DNA from: DAOQTX01 sp035340715
GTDB lineage: Bacteria; Bacteroidota; Bacteroidia; AKYH767-A; OLB10
Length of the DNA stretch: 54,824 nucleotides
Direction: 5' to 3'
NCBI GenBank assembly: GCA_035340715.1
Contig: DAOQTX010000012.1
Coordinates: 1-54,824, forward strand
A program made the position numbers and the translations under genes. The notes under the pieces are model-generated. The model was not told the DNA's origin and did not search any database. It saw only the letters and a list, made by a program, of their open reading frames with translations. The number at the start of each line of letters is the position of its first letter. Position 1 is the stretch's first letter. This document shows positions 24,636 through 33,661 of this stretch, piece after piece.

Positions 24636-26507
24636 ATGACTATGTTTCAAATAAAGAAATCGATTTTAATTTATCTGGTCTCATTTTTTATTCATCAATC
24701 TTCTATATCGGCTCAAAACGTACAATTACAATTTTTTACAAACGCTGGTGCTAAAGTTACTGATGTTACACATGCAAATGACGATCGGATTTTTATAGCC
24801 TTAGCCAATGGAGTGATAAAAATTTCGGATTTATTTGGAAATACTTTAGCGGATCCATTTTTAAACATAAGCAATAAAGTAAATTCAGCAACATTGGAGC
24901 AAGGTTTGTTAGGATTGGCATTTAGTCCGAATTATTACGTTGACAGTTCGTTTTATGTGAACTACACGAATTCACAGGGATCAAATGTGATATCAAGATT
25001 TAAAACTTCAAAACTAAATGCAAACAAAGCAGACTCAACATCGGAGCAAGTCTTATTGACCATCGCTCAACCTTTTCCGAATCATAATGGAGGAAGCATT
25101 CAATTTGGCCCGGATGGTTTTTTATACATAGCAGTGGGCGATGGTGGTTCAGGAGGAGATCCATTAAATCATGCTCAGGACAGTTCATCTTTATTGGGAA
25201 AAATATTGCGTATAGATGTCAATGAATTATCAGCAAATTATTCCATTCCAGCCAGCAATCCTTTTGTTTCAAAACCAGGTTATGCTGAAGAGATATGGGC
25301 ACTGGGTTTGAGAAATCCTTGGCGAATAAGTTTCGACCGAATGAACGGAGATCTATGGATTTCGGATGTTGGAGAACTATCATACGAAGAGATAAATTTG
25401 CAAACAGCAGGTTCAAAAGGTGGAGAAAATTATGGATGGAGATGCTACGAAGCCCTAGCTCCTTTTAATTTATCTCAGTGTGGCATTTCTACGTATGCCT
25501 TTCCGGTGTTCGATTATTTACATAACATTCAAAACGGCTGTTCAGTAACAGGAGGTTATGTATCAAGATCGGCAAAATATAAGAGTCATTTTGGACAATA
25601 TTTTTTTTCTGATTTTTGCTCCGGAAGAATATGGAGTTTACATGATTCGCTGGGTGTGTGGGTTAATACCATACATGGTAGTTTTATTCCATGGACCTAT
25701 TCCACATTTGGTCAAGATCGATATGGAGACCTGTATATAGCGGAGTTTAATACTGGAAACATCTCTAAGTTGGTTAGTACTTTTCCATGCGATCTTTTGG
25801 CTCATTTTTCCTTTAGTGATTCTCTTAGTTCTTGTGGAAGTGCAATGGAGTTGAAAGCTCTGTATCATACTGATCTCAATTATCAATGGTACTTCAATGG
25901 AAACTTACTCAATACACATTCTACTTCAGACTTGAATGTAAACCAATCGGGATACTACAGTTTAGTTGTTAGCGATAGCTTATGTGCCGATACTTCCAAA
26001 TCAATTTATGTAGATTTAACGGATAGTCAAACAGGAAGTATTCAATTACTGGATTCGGTATTTTGTCAGCAAACATTTAATGTTCAACTTTTTTCTGATG
26101 TACTGATTAAAGAAATATGGATCAACGGACAGAAGATTGAACAATTTAATCCAAGAGATTATGCTGCAGGAGTATACGATATTGAAGTGTATTACATTGA
26201 TTCGTTAGACTGTTTTAATTATTTTACTCATTCGATATCAATCGTGAGTTGTAGTGAAGATCTTCAGATTTTTCCCAATCCTTTCGATGATTTTGTCGAC
26301 ATCATTTTCTACAGTACTACTACCGCACCCTATTCCTTAACACTATACGATGCCATTGGAAGAAGAGTAAGGAAGGATAAGCATATTGCCAAGGCAGGAC
26401 AAAATCATATCAGCTTACAAATGGATGAACTTTCGAAAGGGCATTACACCTTGCGATTAAATATAAAAGAGAACAACTATAGCAAATCGATTATTAAAAT
26501 TCACTGA
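24636..26507 (+). CDS. Secreted PQQ-type sugar (glucose/sorbosone) dehydrogenase with T9SS domain
   Basis: About 623 residues from ATG 24636 (24642 is an alternative). Upstream in-frame starts would lie over the paaH promoter. A signal peptide ends near SSISAQN. A glucose/sorbosone dehydrogenase propeller spans about residues 30-395 (LLGLAFSPNYY, NHNGGSIQFGPDGFLYIAVG, LGKILRIDV, LGLRNPWRISFD, WISDVGELSYEEIN). An Ig-like stretch follows, then a T9SS sorting domain (IFPNPFDDFVDIIF, KGHYTLRLN). It would oxidise sugars outside the cell with PQQ, or be a related non-catalytic propeller. The gene sits head to head with paaH and tail to tail with paaG (1-base gap), splitting the paa cluster. Confidence 0.85.
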   Translation: MTMFQIKKSILIYLVSFFIHQSSISAQNVQLQFFTNAGAKVTDVTHANDDRIFIALANGVIKISDLFGNTLADPFLNISNKVNSATLEQGLLGLAFSPNYYVDSSFYVNYTNSQGSNVISRFKTSKLNANKADSTSEQVLLTIAQPFPNHNGGSIQFGPDGFLYIAVGDGGSGGDPLNHAQDSSSLLGKILRIDVNELSANYSIPASNPFVSKPGYAEEIWALGLRNPWRISFDRMNGDLWISDVGELSYEEINLQTAGSKGGENYGWRCYEALAPFNLSQCGISTYAFPVFDYLHNIQNGCSVTGGYVSRSAKYKSHFGQYFFSDFCSGRIWSLHDSLGVWVNTIHGSFIPWTYSTFGQDRYGDLYIAEFNTGNISKLVSTFPCDLLAHFSFSDSLSSCGSAMELKALYHTDLNYQWYFNGNLLNTHSTSDLNVNQSGYYSLVVSDSLCADTSKSIYVDLTDSQTGSIQLLDSVFCQQTFNVQLFSDVLIKEIWINGQKIEQFNPRDYAAGVYDIEVYYIDSLDCFNYFTHSISIVSCSEDLQIFPNPFDDFVDIIFYSTTTAPYSLTLYDAIGRRVRKDKHIAKAGQNHISLQMDELSKGHYTLRLNIKENNYSKSIIKIH

Positions 26508-26508
26508 T

Positions 26509-27291
26509 CTAACTGCCGGTGAAAACGGGTTTTCTTTTTTCCTTAAAAGCATTTATGCCTTCTTTCGTGTCGTTCGATTGAGCGGCTTCTGCTTGTATAT
26601 TTTTTTCCGTCTCGAGTTGTTGTTCAAGCGTGTGGAAAAGAGATTCGTTCAGTGCGCGTTTGGTTAATCCAATCCCCTTAGTAGGTCGAGCTGCTATTGT
26701 TTTTGCAAGAAGAGAAAGTTCTTCAAAAAAAGAATCGTCTGTAAATGATTTATAGATCATACCCATTTGAACTGCTTCCTTTGCGAAAACTTTTTCTGCC
26801 GTTATCATCAAAGCCCCTGCTTTTTGAAAACCAATCAAGCGGGGAAGAAAAAAAGTTCCGGCACTATCCGGTATAAGTCCGATACTTGAAAAAGATTGAA
26901 CAAAATAGGCAGATTCAGCAGCAACGACTATATCGCAAGCCAGAGCGATATTTGCACCTGCACCAGCTGCTACACCGTTTACACCTGCAATGATTGGCTT
27001 TTCAATCGTTCGAATCAATCGAATGATCGGATTGTATTGCTTCTCAACAATCTCTGCGATTGGTTTTGAATTGTCGGCAGTAGCTTCTACTAAATCCTGA
27101 CCGGCACAAAATCCTTTTCCGCTTCCGGTTAACACAATGCATCGGATATCATTGTCATGGCCTGCATCGGTCAAGGCATGCTGAAGTTCTTCTGATAGAT
27201 TCCAATTCACACTATTTATCACATCAGGTCGATGCAACGTGATAGTAGCTATAGAAGCATTTTTTTTAAATAAAATATTCGTGTAGGTCAT
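26509..27291 (-). CDS. paaG: Enoyl-CoA hydratase/isomerase, PaaG type
   Basis: A crotonase-fold protein of 260 residues. The oxyanion-hole segments are GSGKGFCAGQDL and GVNGVAAGAGANIALACDIVVA, cited by VAAGAGANIALACD. The GLIPDSAGTFFLPRLIG stretch with its aspartate matches PaaG, which isomerises the ring-1,2-epoxide of phenylacetyl-CoA to the oxepin. It is the last gene of the paaA-B-C-D-G run, 6 bases after paaD. A more general enoyl-CoA hydratase (PaaF-like) is the alternative. Confidence 0.88.
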   Translation of the reverse strand: MTYTNILFKKNASIATITLHRPDVINSVNWNLSEELQHALTDAGHDNDIRCIVLTGSGKGFCAGQDLVEATADNSKPIAEIVEKQYNPIIRLIRTIEKPIIAGVNGVAAGAGANIALACDIVVAAESAYFVQSFSSIGLIPDSAGTFFLPRLIGFQKAGALMITAEKVFAKEAVQMGMIYKSFTDDSFFEELSLLAKTIAARPTKGIGLTKRALNESLFHTLEQQLETEKNIQAEAAQSNDTKEGINAFKEKRKPVFTGS

Positions 27292-27297
27292 ACGAGT

Positions 27298-27798
27298 TTA
27301 GTGGCATTTAAAATGTTCAAAAGGTTGTTGGCATTGCAAACAATAATGAAGTGATTTGCATGCGGTTGATCCAAACACACTTTCCAATTGAGTTTGGTTG
27401 CTTTTGCAAAATGGACAGGCAATCTCATCGAAAGACGTGCTAAATAATTTTTGCTCGTTACCTGTTTTTGGTTTTGGAGGTGCAATTCCATATGCACGAA
27501 GTTTTTCTTTAACCGCATCGCTCATCCATTCAGTAGTCCATGCTGGAGATAAAACAATTTCAATGCTGTGGTCAATTCCTTTTTCATTGAGAGTTTGTTT
27601 TATAGCACTTTGCATAGCATGTAGCGCAGGGCATCCGCTGTAGGTGGGTGTAATTAAAATTTTAAATTCTTTTTCACCTTCAATTACATCCCTTACCACA
27701 CCAAGTTCAACAATGCTTATAGCGGGTACTTCAGGATCAGGAATTTCATTTAGCAATTCCATTATTTGATTTGTGCTATATGTGGTATTGCTTACCAT
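27298..27798 (-). CDS. paaD: 1,2-phenylacetyl-CoA epoxidase, subunit PaaD
   Basis: A 166-residue protein. It has an N-terminal MIP18/SufT-like domain (EIPDPEVPAISIVELGVVRDV; PTYSGCPALHAM) and a C-terminal cysteine-rich zinc-ribbon-like part (CPFCKSNQ, CLQCQQPFEHFKCH). This is the PaaD layout, thought to help mature the metal centres of the epoxidase. It overlaps paaC by 7 bases and is followed by paaG after 6 bases. Confidence 0.93.
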   Translation of the reverse strand: MVSNTTYSTNQIMELLNEIPDPEVPAISIVELGVVRDVIEGEKEFKILITPTYSGCPALHAMQSAIKQTLNEKGIDHSIEIVLSPAWTTEWMSDAVKEKLRAYGIAPPKPKTGNEQKLFSTSFDEIACPFCKSNQTQLESVFGSTACKSLHYCLQCQQPFEHFKCH

Positions 27799-28559
27799 TC
27801 ACCTCCAGGATATGCCCTTTGAACGAATTGCATATCGGCTAATATGTATCCTAAGTGTTCCGTATGTTTTCCATCTCTTCCTCCAATAACATTAAATGTC
27901 TGATCAGGAAATGCTAAAGATGCCAAGTCGAATACTATTTTTATTTTTTCTACCCACTCATTGTATAAAGAAGAGCTTAAAGGTGCGATGCCAGATGATT
28001 TCATTTCCTTTTCAAAATGGTCATCGGCAAATAAATCTTTATGATATCGCCAAACGGCTTCGATTGCTTCCAACATTTTTGAATGACTTTCTTCTGTTCC
28101 GCAACCCAATCGAATAGTCCATTCTGAAGAGTGGCGAAGGTGGTACAAACATTCTTTTAAAGATTTACTGGCAATGGCTGCCAGTTTGGTATCAGTGGAT
28201 TGAGAAAGTTTTTCAAATAAAAGGCAAGCATATTGAGAGAACAGCAATTGTCTTAGAATGCTTGTACCGAAATGTCCATTAGGTATTTCGCAGAGAAGTG
28301 CATTCCTGAATTGACGAGCATCTCTGAAATAAGCATAATCATCCTCTGATTTGTTCAAGCCTTCAACTTCTGCTGCATAGGAATAAAACAATCTGCTTTG
28401 TCCAATTAAATCTAGCGAAATATTTGCTAATGCAATATCTTCTTCAAGTATAGGTCCATGTCCACACCATTCAGATAAGCGATGACCTAAAATTAAAGAG
28501 TTGTCTGCCAGATAAAGGCAATATTGAAGGAGAGCTTCTTTATTTGGTGATGGACTCAT
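27792..28559 (-). CDS. paaC: 1,2-phenylacetyl-CoA epoxidase, subunit PaaC
   Basis: A 255-residue ferritin-like helical protein, the structural partner of the catalytic PaaA. Recognised by LADNSLILGHRLSEWCGHGP, the DIALANISLDLIGQ helix, DYAYFRDARQFRNALL and AEVEGL. It overlaps paaB by 20 bases and paaD by 7 bases, so the subunits are translated as a tight unit. Confidence 0.94.
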   Translation of the reverse strand: MSPSPNKEALLQYCLYLADNSLILGHRLSEWCGHGPILEEDIALANISLDLIGQSRLFYSYAAEVEGLNKSEDDYAYFRDARQFRNALLCEIPNGHFGTSILRQLLFSQYACLLFEKLSQSTDTKLAAIASKSLKECLYHLRHSSEWTIRLGCGTEESHSKMLEAIEAVWRYHKDLFADDHFEKEMKSSGIAPLSSSLYNEWVEKIKIVFDLASLAFPDQTFNVIGGRDGKHTEHLGYILADMQFVQRAYPGGEW

Positions 28560-28848
28560 ACTTTACTTTTTCTTTAATCTTGTAATAGTTTGGTGTTCGG
28601 TATATTTTATCTTCTGAAGGTTCAAAAAATGGTCCCGAATCGGAAGGAGATGTTGCGGTTATTTGATCGGATTTGACCACCCAAATACTCATGGCTTCAT
28701 TTCTACGACTATAAACATCACGGGCATTTTGAAGTGCCAGTTCACTATCTGGGGCATGAACATTTCCGGCATGTTCATGTGGAGCACCACTTTTTACTTG
28801 AGTAAATACTTCCCAACTGGGCCAGTTTTTGTCTTTATTGTCACTCAT
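28540..28848 (-). CDS. paaB: 1,2-phenylacetyl-CoA epoxidase, subunit PaaB
   Basis: A 102-residue protein with the PaaB pattern: WEVFTQVKSGAPHEHAGNVHAPDSELALQNARDVY (cited by WEVFTQVKSGAPHEHAG and ALQNARDVYSRR) and IWVV. It bridges PaaA/PaaC heterodimers in the complex known from other bacteria. It lies 13 bases after paaA and overlaps paaC. Confidence 0.94.
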   Translation of the reverse strand: MSDNKDKNWPSWEVFTQVKSGAPHEHAGNVHAPDSELALQNARDVYSRRNEAMSIWVVKSDQITATSPSDSGPFFEPSEDKIYRTPNYYKIKEKVKYESITK

Positions 28849-28861
28849 ATTTTCGACTTAA

Positions 28862-29797
28862 TTAAGATGCTATTTTTATTTGTTTTTCTGAAAAGGCTAT
28901 CGCTGCATCACGTACCCATTTGCCATCATCATGAGCTTTACGTCTGGCATTTAATCGTTCAGCATTACAAATTCCATTTCCTTTTATCACATTATAAAAT
29001 TCTTCCCAATCAATTTCTCCAAAATCAAAATGTCTGGTCTCTTCATTCCATTTTAGTTTGTCATCCGGAAAAGTAAGACCCAATGCATGACCTTGAGGTA
29101 CTGTACGGTCTATGAAACGCTGTCGTAAATCATCATTGCTATACAACTTTACTTTCCATTCCATTAGCTCGGCCGAATTGGGTGAGTCTTTATCGGTTGG
29201 TCCGAACATCATAAGAGCAGGCCACCAAAATCTATTCACTGCATCTTGTGCCATTTGCTTTTGAGCTTCTGTACCCAACATCATATTGGCTATGATTTGA
29301 TATCCTTGTTTGTGATGAAAATTCTCTTCCTTGCAAATTCTAACCATAGCTCTTGCATAGGGGCCGTATGAACATTTGGCTAAGGCCGTTTGATTTACAA
29401 TGGCAGCGCCATCAACTAGCCAACCGATAGCACCAATATCAGCCCAACTCAGCGTAGGGTAATTAAAAATACTCGAATACTTCGCTTTACCTTCGTGCAA
29501 TTGATCGATCATTTCTTCACGAGTCATACCCAATGATTCAGCTCCACTATAGATATATAATCCATGTCCAGCTTCGTCCTGTACTTTAGCTATCAATGAC
29601 ACCTTGCGCGAAAGAGAAGGCGCACGTGTAATCCAATTTCCTTCGGGCAACATGCCAACTACTTCCGAGTGTGCGTGTTGAGACATCATTCTTAAGAGCT
29701 GTTTTCTATATTTTTCAGGCATCCAATCTTTGGGTTCAATAACCTCCCCCTTTTTTATGCGATCGACAAATGCCTTATTTAAGTCAATTTCAGCCAT
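28862..29797 (-). CDS. paaA: 1,2-phenylacetyl-CoA epoxidase, catalytic subunit PaaA
   Basis: A 311-residue diiron oxygenase that forms the ring epoxide of phenylacetyl-CoA. The ferritin-like helices carry the metal-ligand patterns QDEAGHGLY and CKEENFHHKQGYQI. The opening GEVIEPKDWMPEKYRKQLLRM-type segment (seen as EPKDWMPEKYRKQLLRM) is diagnostic. It is the first gene of the leftward paaA-B-C-D-G run. The reductase subunit gene paaE is not nearby, which is unusual since it often follows paaD. Confidence 0.95.
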   Translation of the reverse strand: MAEIDLNKAFVDRIKKGEVIEPKDWMPEKYRKQLLRMMSQHAHSEVVGMLPEGNWITRAPSLSRKVSLIAKVQDEAGHGLYIYSGAESLGMTREEMIDQLHEGKAKYSSIFNYPTLSWADIGAIGWLVDGAAIVNQTALAKCSYGPYARAMVRICKEENFHHKQGYQIIANMMLGTEAQKQMAQDAVNRFWWPALMMFGPTDKDSPNSAELMEWKVKLYSNDDLRQRFIDRTVPQGHALGLTFPDDKLKWNEETRHFDFGEIDWEEFYNVIKGNGICNAERLNARRKAHDDGKWVRDAAIAFSEKQIKIAS

Positions 29798-29969
29798 TGT
29801 TTTTTAATTTATATGCTTTGTAAAAATAGGATTGTTCATTGTATAAACCAATTCACACCCCACTAGTTTGCTCAAATTAATTAAAAATAAGTAAGTCAGT
29901 GGATGTAACTTTTTATGTGAAAATCGTATAAAAACCTAATGAAATAAATGATTTTGGTCAATATCACAT

Positions 29970-31871
29970 ATGTTTAAACCAAAGAAAAACAAGAAGCTAC
30001 AGCAAAAAGTAAGTTTATCTCAAAAACTACTTATAGCTATAACGGTAGGGATTGCCTCAATGGCAATATTTATTATTGTTATGCTCTTTTATTTTGCAGA
30101 TGAAGAACAGGTAAAAGCAAGCGATCAAATGGTGTTTATGTATGCTGAGGCTTTCCAAAAAGATCAATTGGTTTTTAAAGGAAATAAAAATCAGGTATTG
30201 ATTGGGGTGGTGATAGAGACTACAGGAAAGGGAAATCCACTCAAGCTCAATAACATTCGTTTCAGAGTGAGCGGATCACCAGTTGCTCCTTCAAAAGTGT
30301 TGCAAAACATCCGACTTTGGTCAACCGGCTCCTCAAAGAACTATGAGGCATTAAAACCACAAGGAAATTCAATTCTAAATCTTGAATCGAATGATATAGT
30401 TTTTAATACTACAATGATTCTCAGCCCTGGATTGAATTATGTGTGGCTTACAGCCGATATTTTAGATAATGCTCCCAGTAAAAGCATTATTGATGCTGAA
30501 TGTGTAAGTTTAAAAGTAGGCGTGATAGAGTTTTTGCCGTTGATAGCTGCGCCAGAAGGAGCAATGACGATAGCCTTTCATCAACCCGTTTATAGTAGCG
30601 GATCGTTTGCATTTTCGAATAGTAAAGGATGGAGCAAGAGTAGAGCCTCTTTCGAAGCAATAGATATTGATGGTAAAACACCAAGGGTATATTTTATACA
30701 GCAAAATCATAGAGTAAACGTAAACGTTATTTCAAGAGCGGATGTCGTAATTGTTGAACGGGGTGGACTCTTGAATATTAATAATGAACTTCAAGCGGAT
30801 GAGTTAATTGTATTGGATGGCGGTACAGTTAAGTTTGAATCTGATCAGCAGGCATCAGGTATTCGTAAGTTTCTAATGGAAGGAAAAAGTAGATATTCGC
30901 ATTATAGCATAACGCGATTCCCCTTTAAAACCTGGATTGTGTCAGAACAATCTACTATTGAATTCAATGAGATGCCGGAGTCTTGTTTTGCTCCACAAAA
31001 CGGATGGTCAAATATTATCGTGGCATCGCATAACAATAAACCGATCATACTTCAAGAATCTTTAAATAGTATTAATGGGAATTTAATGATAACATCTTCA
31101 TCTGAAGATCCCGTGTTGGTTAGTAATCAGATACAAGCACTGAATGTGAATGCTAACTTTGAACTATATAACGCCAAGATCATTCATTCGAATGTCAATA
31201 ATCAAAAGGTGATGGTTAGTGGTAACTTAGTTTTGAATAATTCTATTTGGGATGATTCTAATAACAGCAAGGGAGTTATAACTAGTTTAAAGGGAAATTT
31301 CATTAATAGCTCCTCAAAATTTATTTCTAATTCTAGTTCAAATTTTATCTTTAGTGGATCAAAGACTCATTTCATTAAACAAAAAGAATCTAGCATTCAG
31401 TTTGGAACTGCTGAAATAGAAATTAAGAGTTCTCTTGCTGTATTAAATGAAACAAACCTTCAAGTGCTCAATCGTTTTACAGTGATGGAGGGAGCAGCTA
31501 TTGATCTTGGAGCTTCTAAAATAACAGGTTCAGGTACTTTTGAACTAAAGCGCAATGCTTCTATTCGAATTGGACATAAAGAAGGACTGAACAGTACAGA
31601 GAACAAAGGAAATATTCAAACAGCTAAAAGAATATATAGTGCTCAAGCGAATTATATTTATAATGGAAGTGCTAATCCACAGTTTACAGGGGTGTTTGAA
31701 ACCCTGCCGGGTGAATGTGTTATTGGCGTGCTGGGAGTTGAAAAGGATAAAGTGGAATCGTGGTTGGTTTTTGAACAGGATTTTACTATTAATCAACTTA
31801 GAAAAAATTCAGGCACCTTGATCCAAAATATTTATAAAGTGCACAAATCAGAAAATCTGGTACAGCGTTAA
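29970..31871 (+). CDS. Membrane-anchored beta-rich protein with sialidase-associated N-terminal domain
   Basis: A 633-residue protein. A basic N-terminus (KPKKNKKLQQK) is followed by one strong membrane helix (about residues 22-46) without a clear cleavage site, so it is probably a signal anchor. Residues ~52-190 resemble the domain found before BNR-repeat neuraminidases: QVLIGVVIETTGKGNPLKL, IRLWSTG and LSPGLNYVWLTADI, then DAECVSLKVG. The rest is a beta-rich array (LKGNFINSSS, IFSGSKTHFI, FELKRNASIRIG, YIYNGSANPQFTG) like the stalk repeats of large Bacteroidota surface proteins. It ends without a T9SS sorting domain and has no catalytic propeller. It is divergent from paaA and shares its stop TTAA with mqnA. 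Function unknown. Confidence 0.7.
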   Translation: MFKPKKNKKLQQKVSLSQKLLIAITVGIASMAIFIIVMLFYFADEEQVKASDQMVFMYAEAFQKDQLVFKGNKNQVLIGVVIETTGKGNPLKLNNIRFRVSGSPVAPSKVLQNIRLWSTGSSKNYEALKPQGNSILNLESNDIVFNTTMILSPGLNYVWLTADILDNAPSKSIIDAECVSLKVGVIEFLPLIAAPEGAMTIAFHQPVYSSGSFAFSNSKGWSKSRASFEAIDIDGKTPRVYFIQQNHRVNVNVISRADVVIVERGGLLNINNELQADELIVLDGGTVKFESDQQASGIRKFLMEGKSRYSHYSITRFPFKTWIVSEQSTIEFNEMPESCFAPQNGWSNIIVASHNNKPIILQESLNSINGNLMITSSSEDPVLVSNQIQALNVNANFELYNAKIIHSNVNNQKVMVSGNLVLNNSIWDDSNNSKGVITSLKGNFINSSSKFISNSSSNFIFSGSKTHFIKQKESSIQFGTAEIEIKSSLAVLNETNLQVLNRFTVMEGAAIDLGASKITGSGTFELKRNASIRIGHKEGLNSTENKGNIQTAKRIYSAQANYIYNGSANPQFTGVFETLPGECVIGVLGVEKDKVESWLVFEQDFTINQLRKNSGTLIQNIYKVHKSENLVQR

Positions 31872-32632
31872 ATTTCTTTTGCCAACTTTAGAAATTGAGT
31901 TAGCGCTTCTTGTTTTTTATCGTCTAAATGATAGCTTATATTTTCATTTAAGTAAGTCAATATCTCGGATTGGCCAATGCTATTGATTTGAGCTATTGAA
32001 AGACTTTTTTCGATGTGATTAACTCCAAAGCTTAAAGCTTCATTTAATTTTGATGCAAATTGTTCATCCAATGATTCGTTGCTAACCCAACAGGCAAATA
32101 CAAAAGGTAGTCCGGTGTATTCGTTCCAAATTTGTGCAAGATCAAAAGTGTATTTGTATTTATTTCTTTGTTGCAATGCCCTGTCACCTATAATTAAAAC
32201 CGCTTCTGAATCTTGAATGATTGAATTTGATTCTCCTGTAGCTTGAATAAAATCTGGATTGATATTCCAGAATTTTGTACAAAGTATTTGAATCAGTATT
32301 GAGGATGTTCTTGATTCGTGATCGAGAAAAATGATTTTTATTTTATTCAGCTCAACATTTGAACAAAGCAAAACTGAATTTACAGTTTTATTGCTTCCTA
32401 TACAAAATGGAGAAACAACTTTGGCCTTAGGATTTTCTAAAAAATAAGCTACAGGAACCAAGCCAACGTGAACCTGATTGTTTTTCAATTTCTCATAAGT
32501 TTCTGCCGGAGCATCTAAGCTCAAATCAATTTGTTGCTTAAAACCATTTTGCTGAAGGCCGTATATAAAGGGCAAAGTATTTAAATACTTGACAGCAGAT
32601 ATTTTTATTTTTTCCAAAACTAGAGAGTTCAA
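31868..32632 (-). CDS. mqnA: Chorismate dehydratase, futalosine menaquinone pathway
   Basis: MqnA dehydrates chorismate to 3-enolpyruvylbenzoate, the entry to menaquinone by the futalosine route. The 254-residue protein shows KISAVKYLNTLPFIYGL, VGLVPVAYFLE and DHESRTSS, then LIIGDRAL and WNEYTGLPFVFACW. No ATG exists at the start: the frame opens with TTG at 32632 (TTG at 32617 would also leave the conserved KISAV intact). It follows holA directly. Convergent with the upstream 633-residue gene (4-base overlap). Confidence 0.92.
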   Translation of the reverse strand: MNSLVLEKIKISAVKYLNTLPFIYGLQQNGFKQQIDLSLDAPAETYEKLKNNQVHVGLVPVAYFLENPKAKVVSPFCIGSNKTVNSVLLCSNVELNKIKIIFLDHESRTSSILIQILCTKFWNINPDFIQATGESNSIIQDSEAVLIIGDRALQQRNKYKYTFDLAQIWNEYTGLPFVFACWVSNESLDEQFASKLNEALSFGVNHIEKSLSIAQINSIGQSEILTYLNENISYHLDDKKQEALTQFLKLAKEI

Positions 32633-33661
32633 TTACTTATACATTATTCTAGAAACCATTTCTTTCATCAGCTCTCCATCGCTGCTTGAAACATTTTCAA
32701 CTCCTTTTGATTTTAAATCATACTCATGAAGTAAATGAAAAATATTTTTTAATTGAGTTATCGAGTACTTTTTTGCTGCGCTGGTATAATCCGAAACAAA
32801 AAATGGATGAACGCCAATAGCCGATGCTACATTTTGTTTTGATTTATCGTTGAGCGAATGATATATCATCAACTTTACAAAGAACTGATGTAATATAGTG
32901 AGGTTAACTACAAAGGGATGTTCTTTCTGATTCGATTCGAAATATTTCAGTATTTTGAATGTTTTCTGAAAATCTTTTTTTCCAATGGCATTTTGTAATT
33001 CAAACACATTGTATTCTTTACTTATGCCAATGTACTTTTCAATTTCTTCTACATCTATGTTTCCATCTTTTGGAATGTTAATCAACACCTTGTCAAGTTC
33101 ATTTGAAATTTTTGATAAATCATTTCCCAAATGTTCGCATGCAAGTAGGGCAGCCTTTGGTGAAATGCGAATGTTTTTCATTTTTAAATACTCAGTTGCC
33201 CAAGCGGGGATTTTATCATCGTAGAGTTTATCGGACTCTAAAACAATTCCTTTTTTTTCGATTGATTTATAAAACTTACTTCGTTTATCTAGTTTTTTAT
33301 ACTTGAAACAGAAAATCAGAAGAGTGCTGCTCAGTGGGTTTTCAATGTATTTGAAAAGAGGGTGTGAGTCATCTTTTGGCGGAAAACCGCTCAGGTCTTG
33401 GGCTTCGCGAACGATCACCATTTGAAAATTTGACATCATAGGATATCGCCTCGCATGAGAAACCAGATCATTCATCGACAAATCTTTACCGTAGACTATT
33501 GAAGTATTAAATTCTTTTTCATGATCCTCTAATACTTCGTTTTGAATTTGATGACTGATTTGATCAATAAAATAGGGCTCAGTACCATGCAACAAATAAA
33601 CTGGATGATAAATTTTATTACGGATGTTTCGACTGATATCGGTATAGCTAACAACAGGCAT
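32633..33661 (-). CDS. holA: DNA polymerase III subunit delta
   Basis: A 342-residue clamp-loader subunit. Recognised by VYLLHGTEPYFIDQI near the N-terminus, RRYPMMSNFQMVIVREAQDL, the KKLDKRSKFYK segment, LGNDLSKISNELDKV, and the C-terminal helical domain (YDLKSKGV). It overlaps amn by one base upstream and abuts mqnA downstream. Confidence 0.93.
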   Translation of the reverse strand: MPVVSYTDISRNIRNKIYHPVYLLHGTEPYFIDQISHQIQNEVLEDHEKEFNTSIVYGKDLSMNDLVSHARRYPMMSNFQMVIVREAQDLSGFPPKDDSHPLFKYIENPLSSTLLIFCFKYKKLDKRSKFYKSIEKKGIVLESDKLYDDKIPAWATEYLKMKNIRISPKAALLACEHLGNDLSKISNELDKVLINIPKDGNIDVEEIEKYIGISKEYNVFELQNAIGKKDFQKTFKILKYFESNQKEHPFVVNLTILHQFFVKLMIYHSLNDKSKQNVASAIGVHPFFVSDYTSAAKKYSITQLKNIFHLLHEYDLKSKGVENVSSSDGELMKEMVSRIMYK

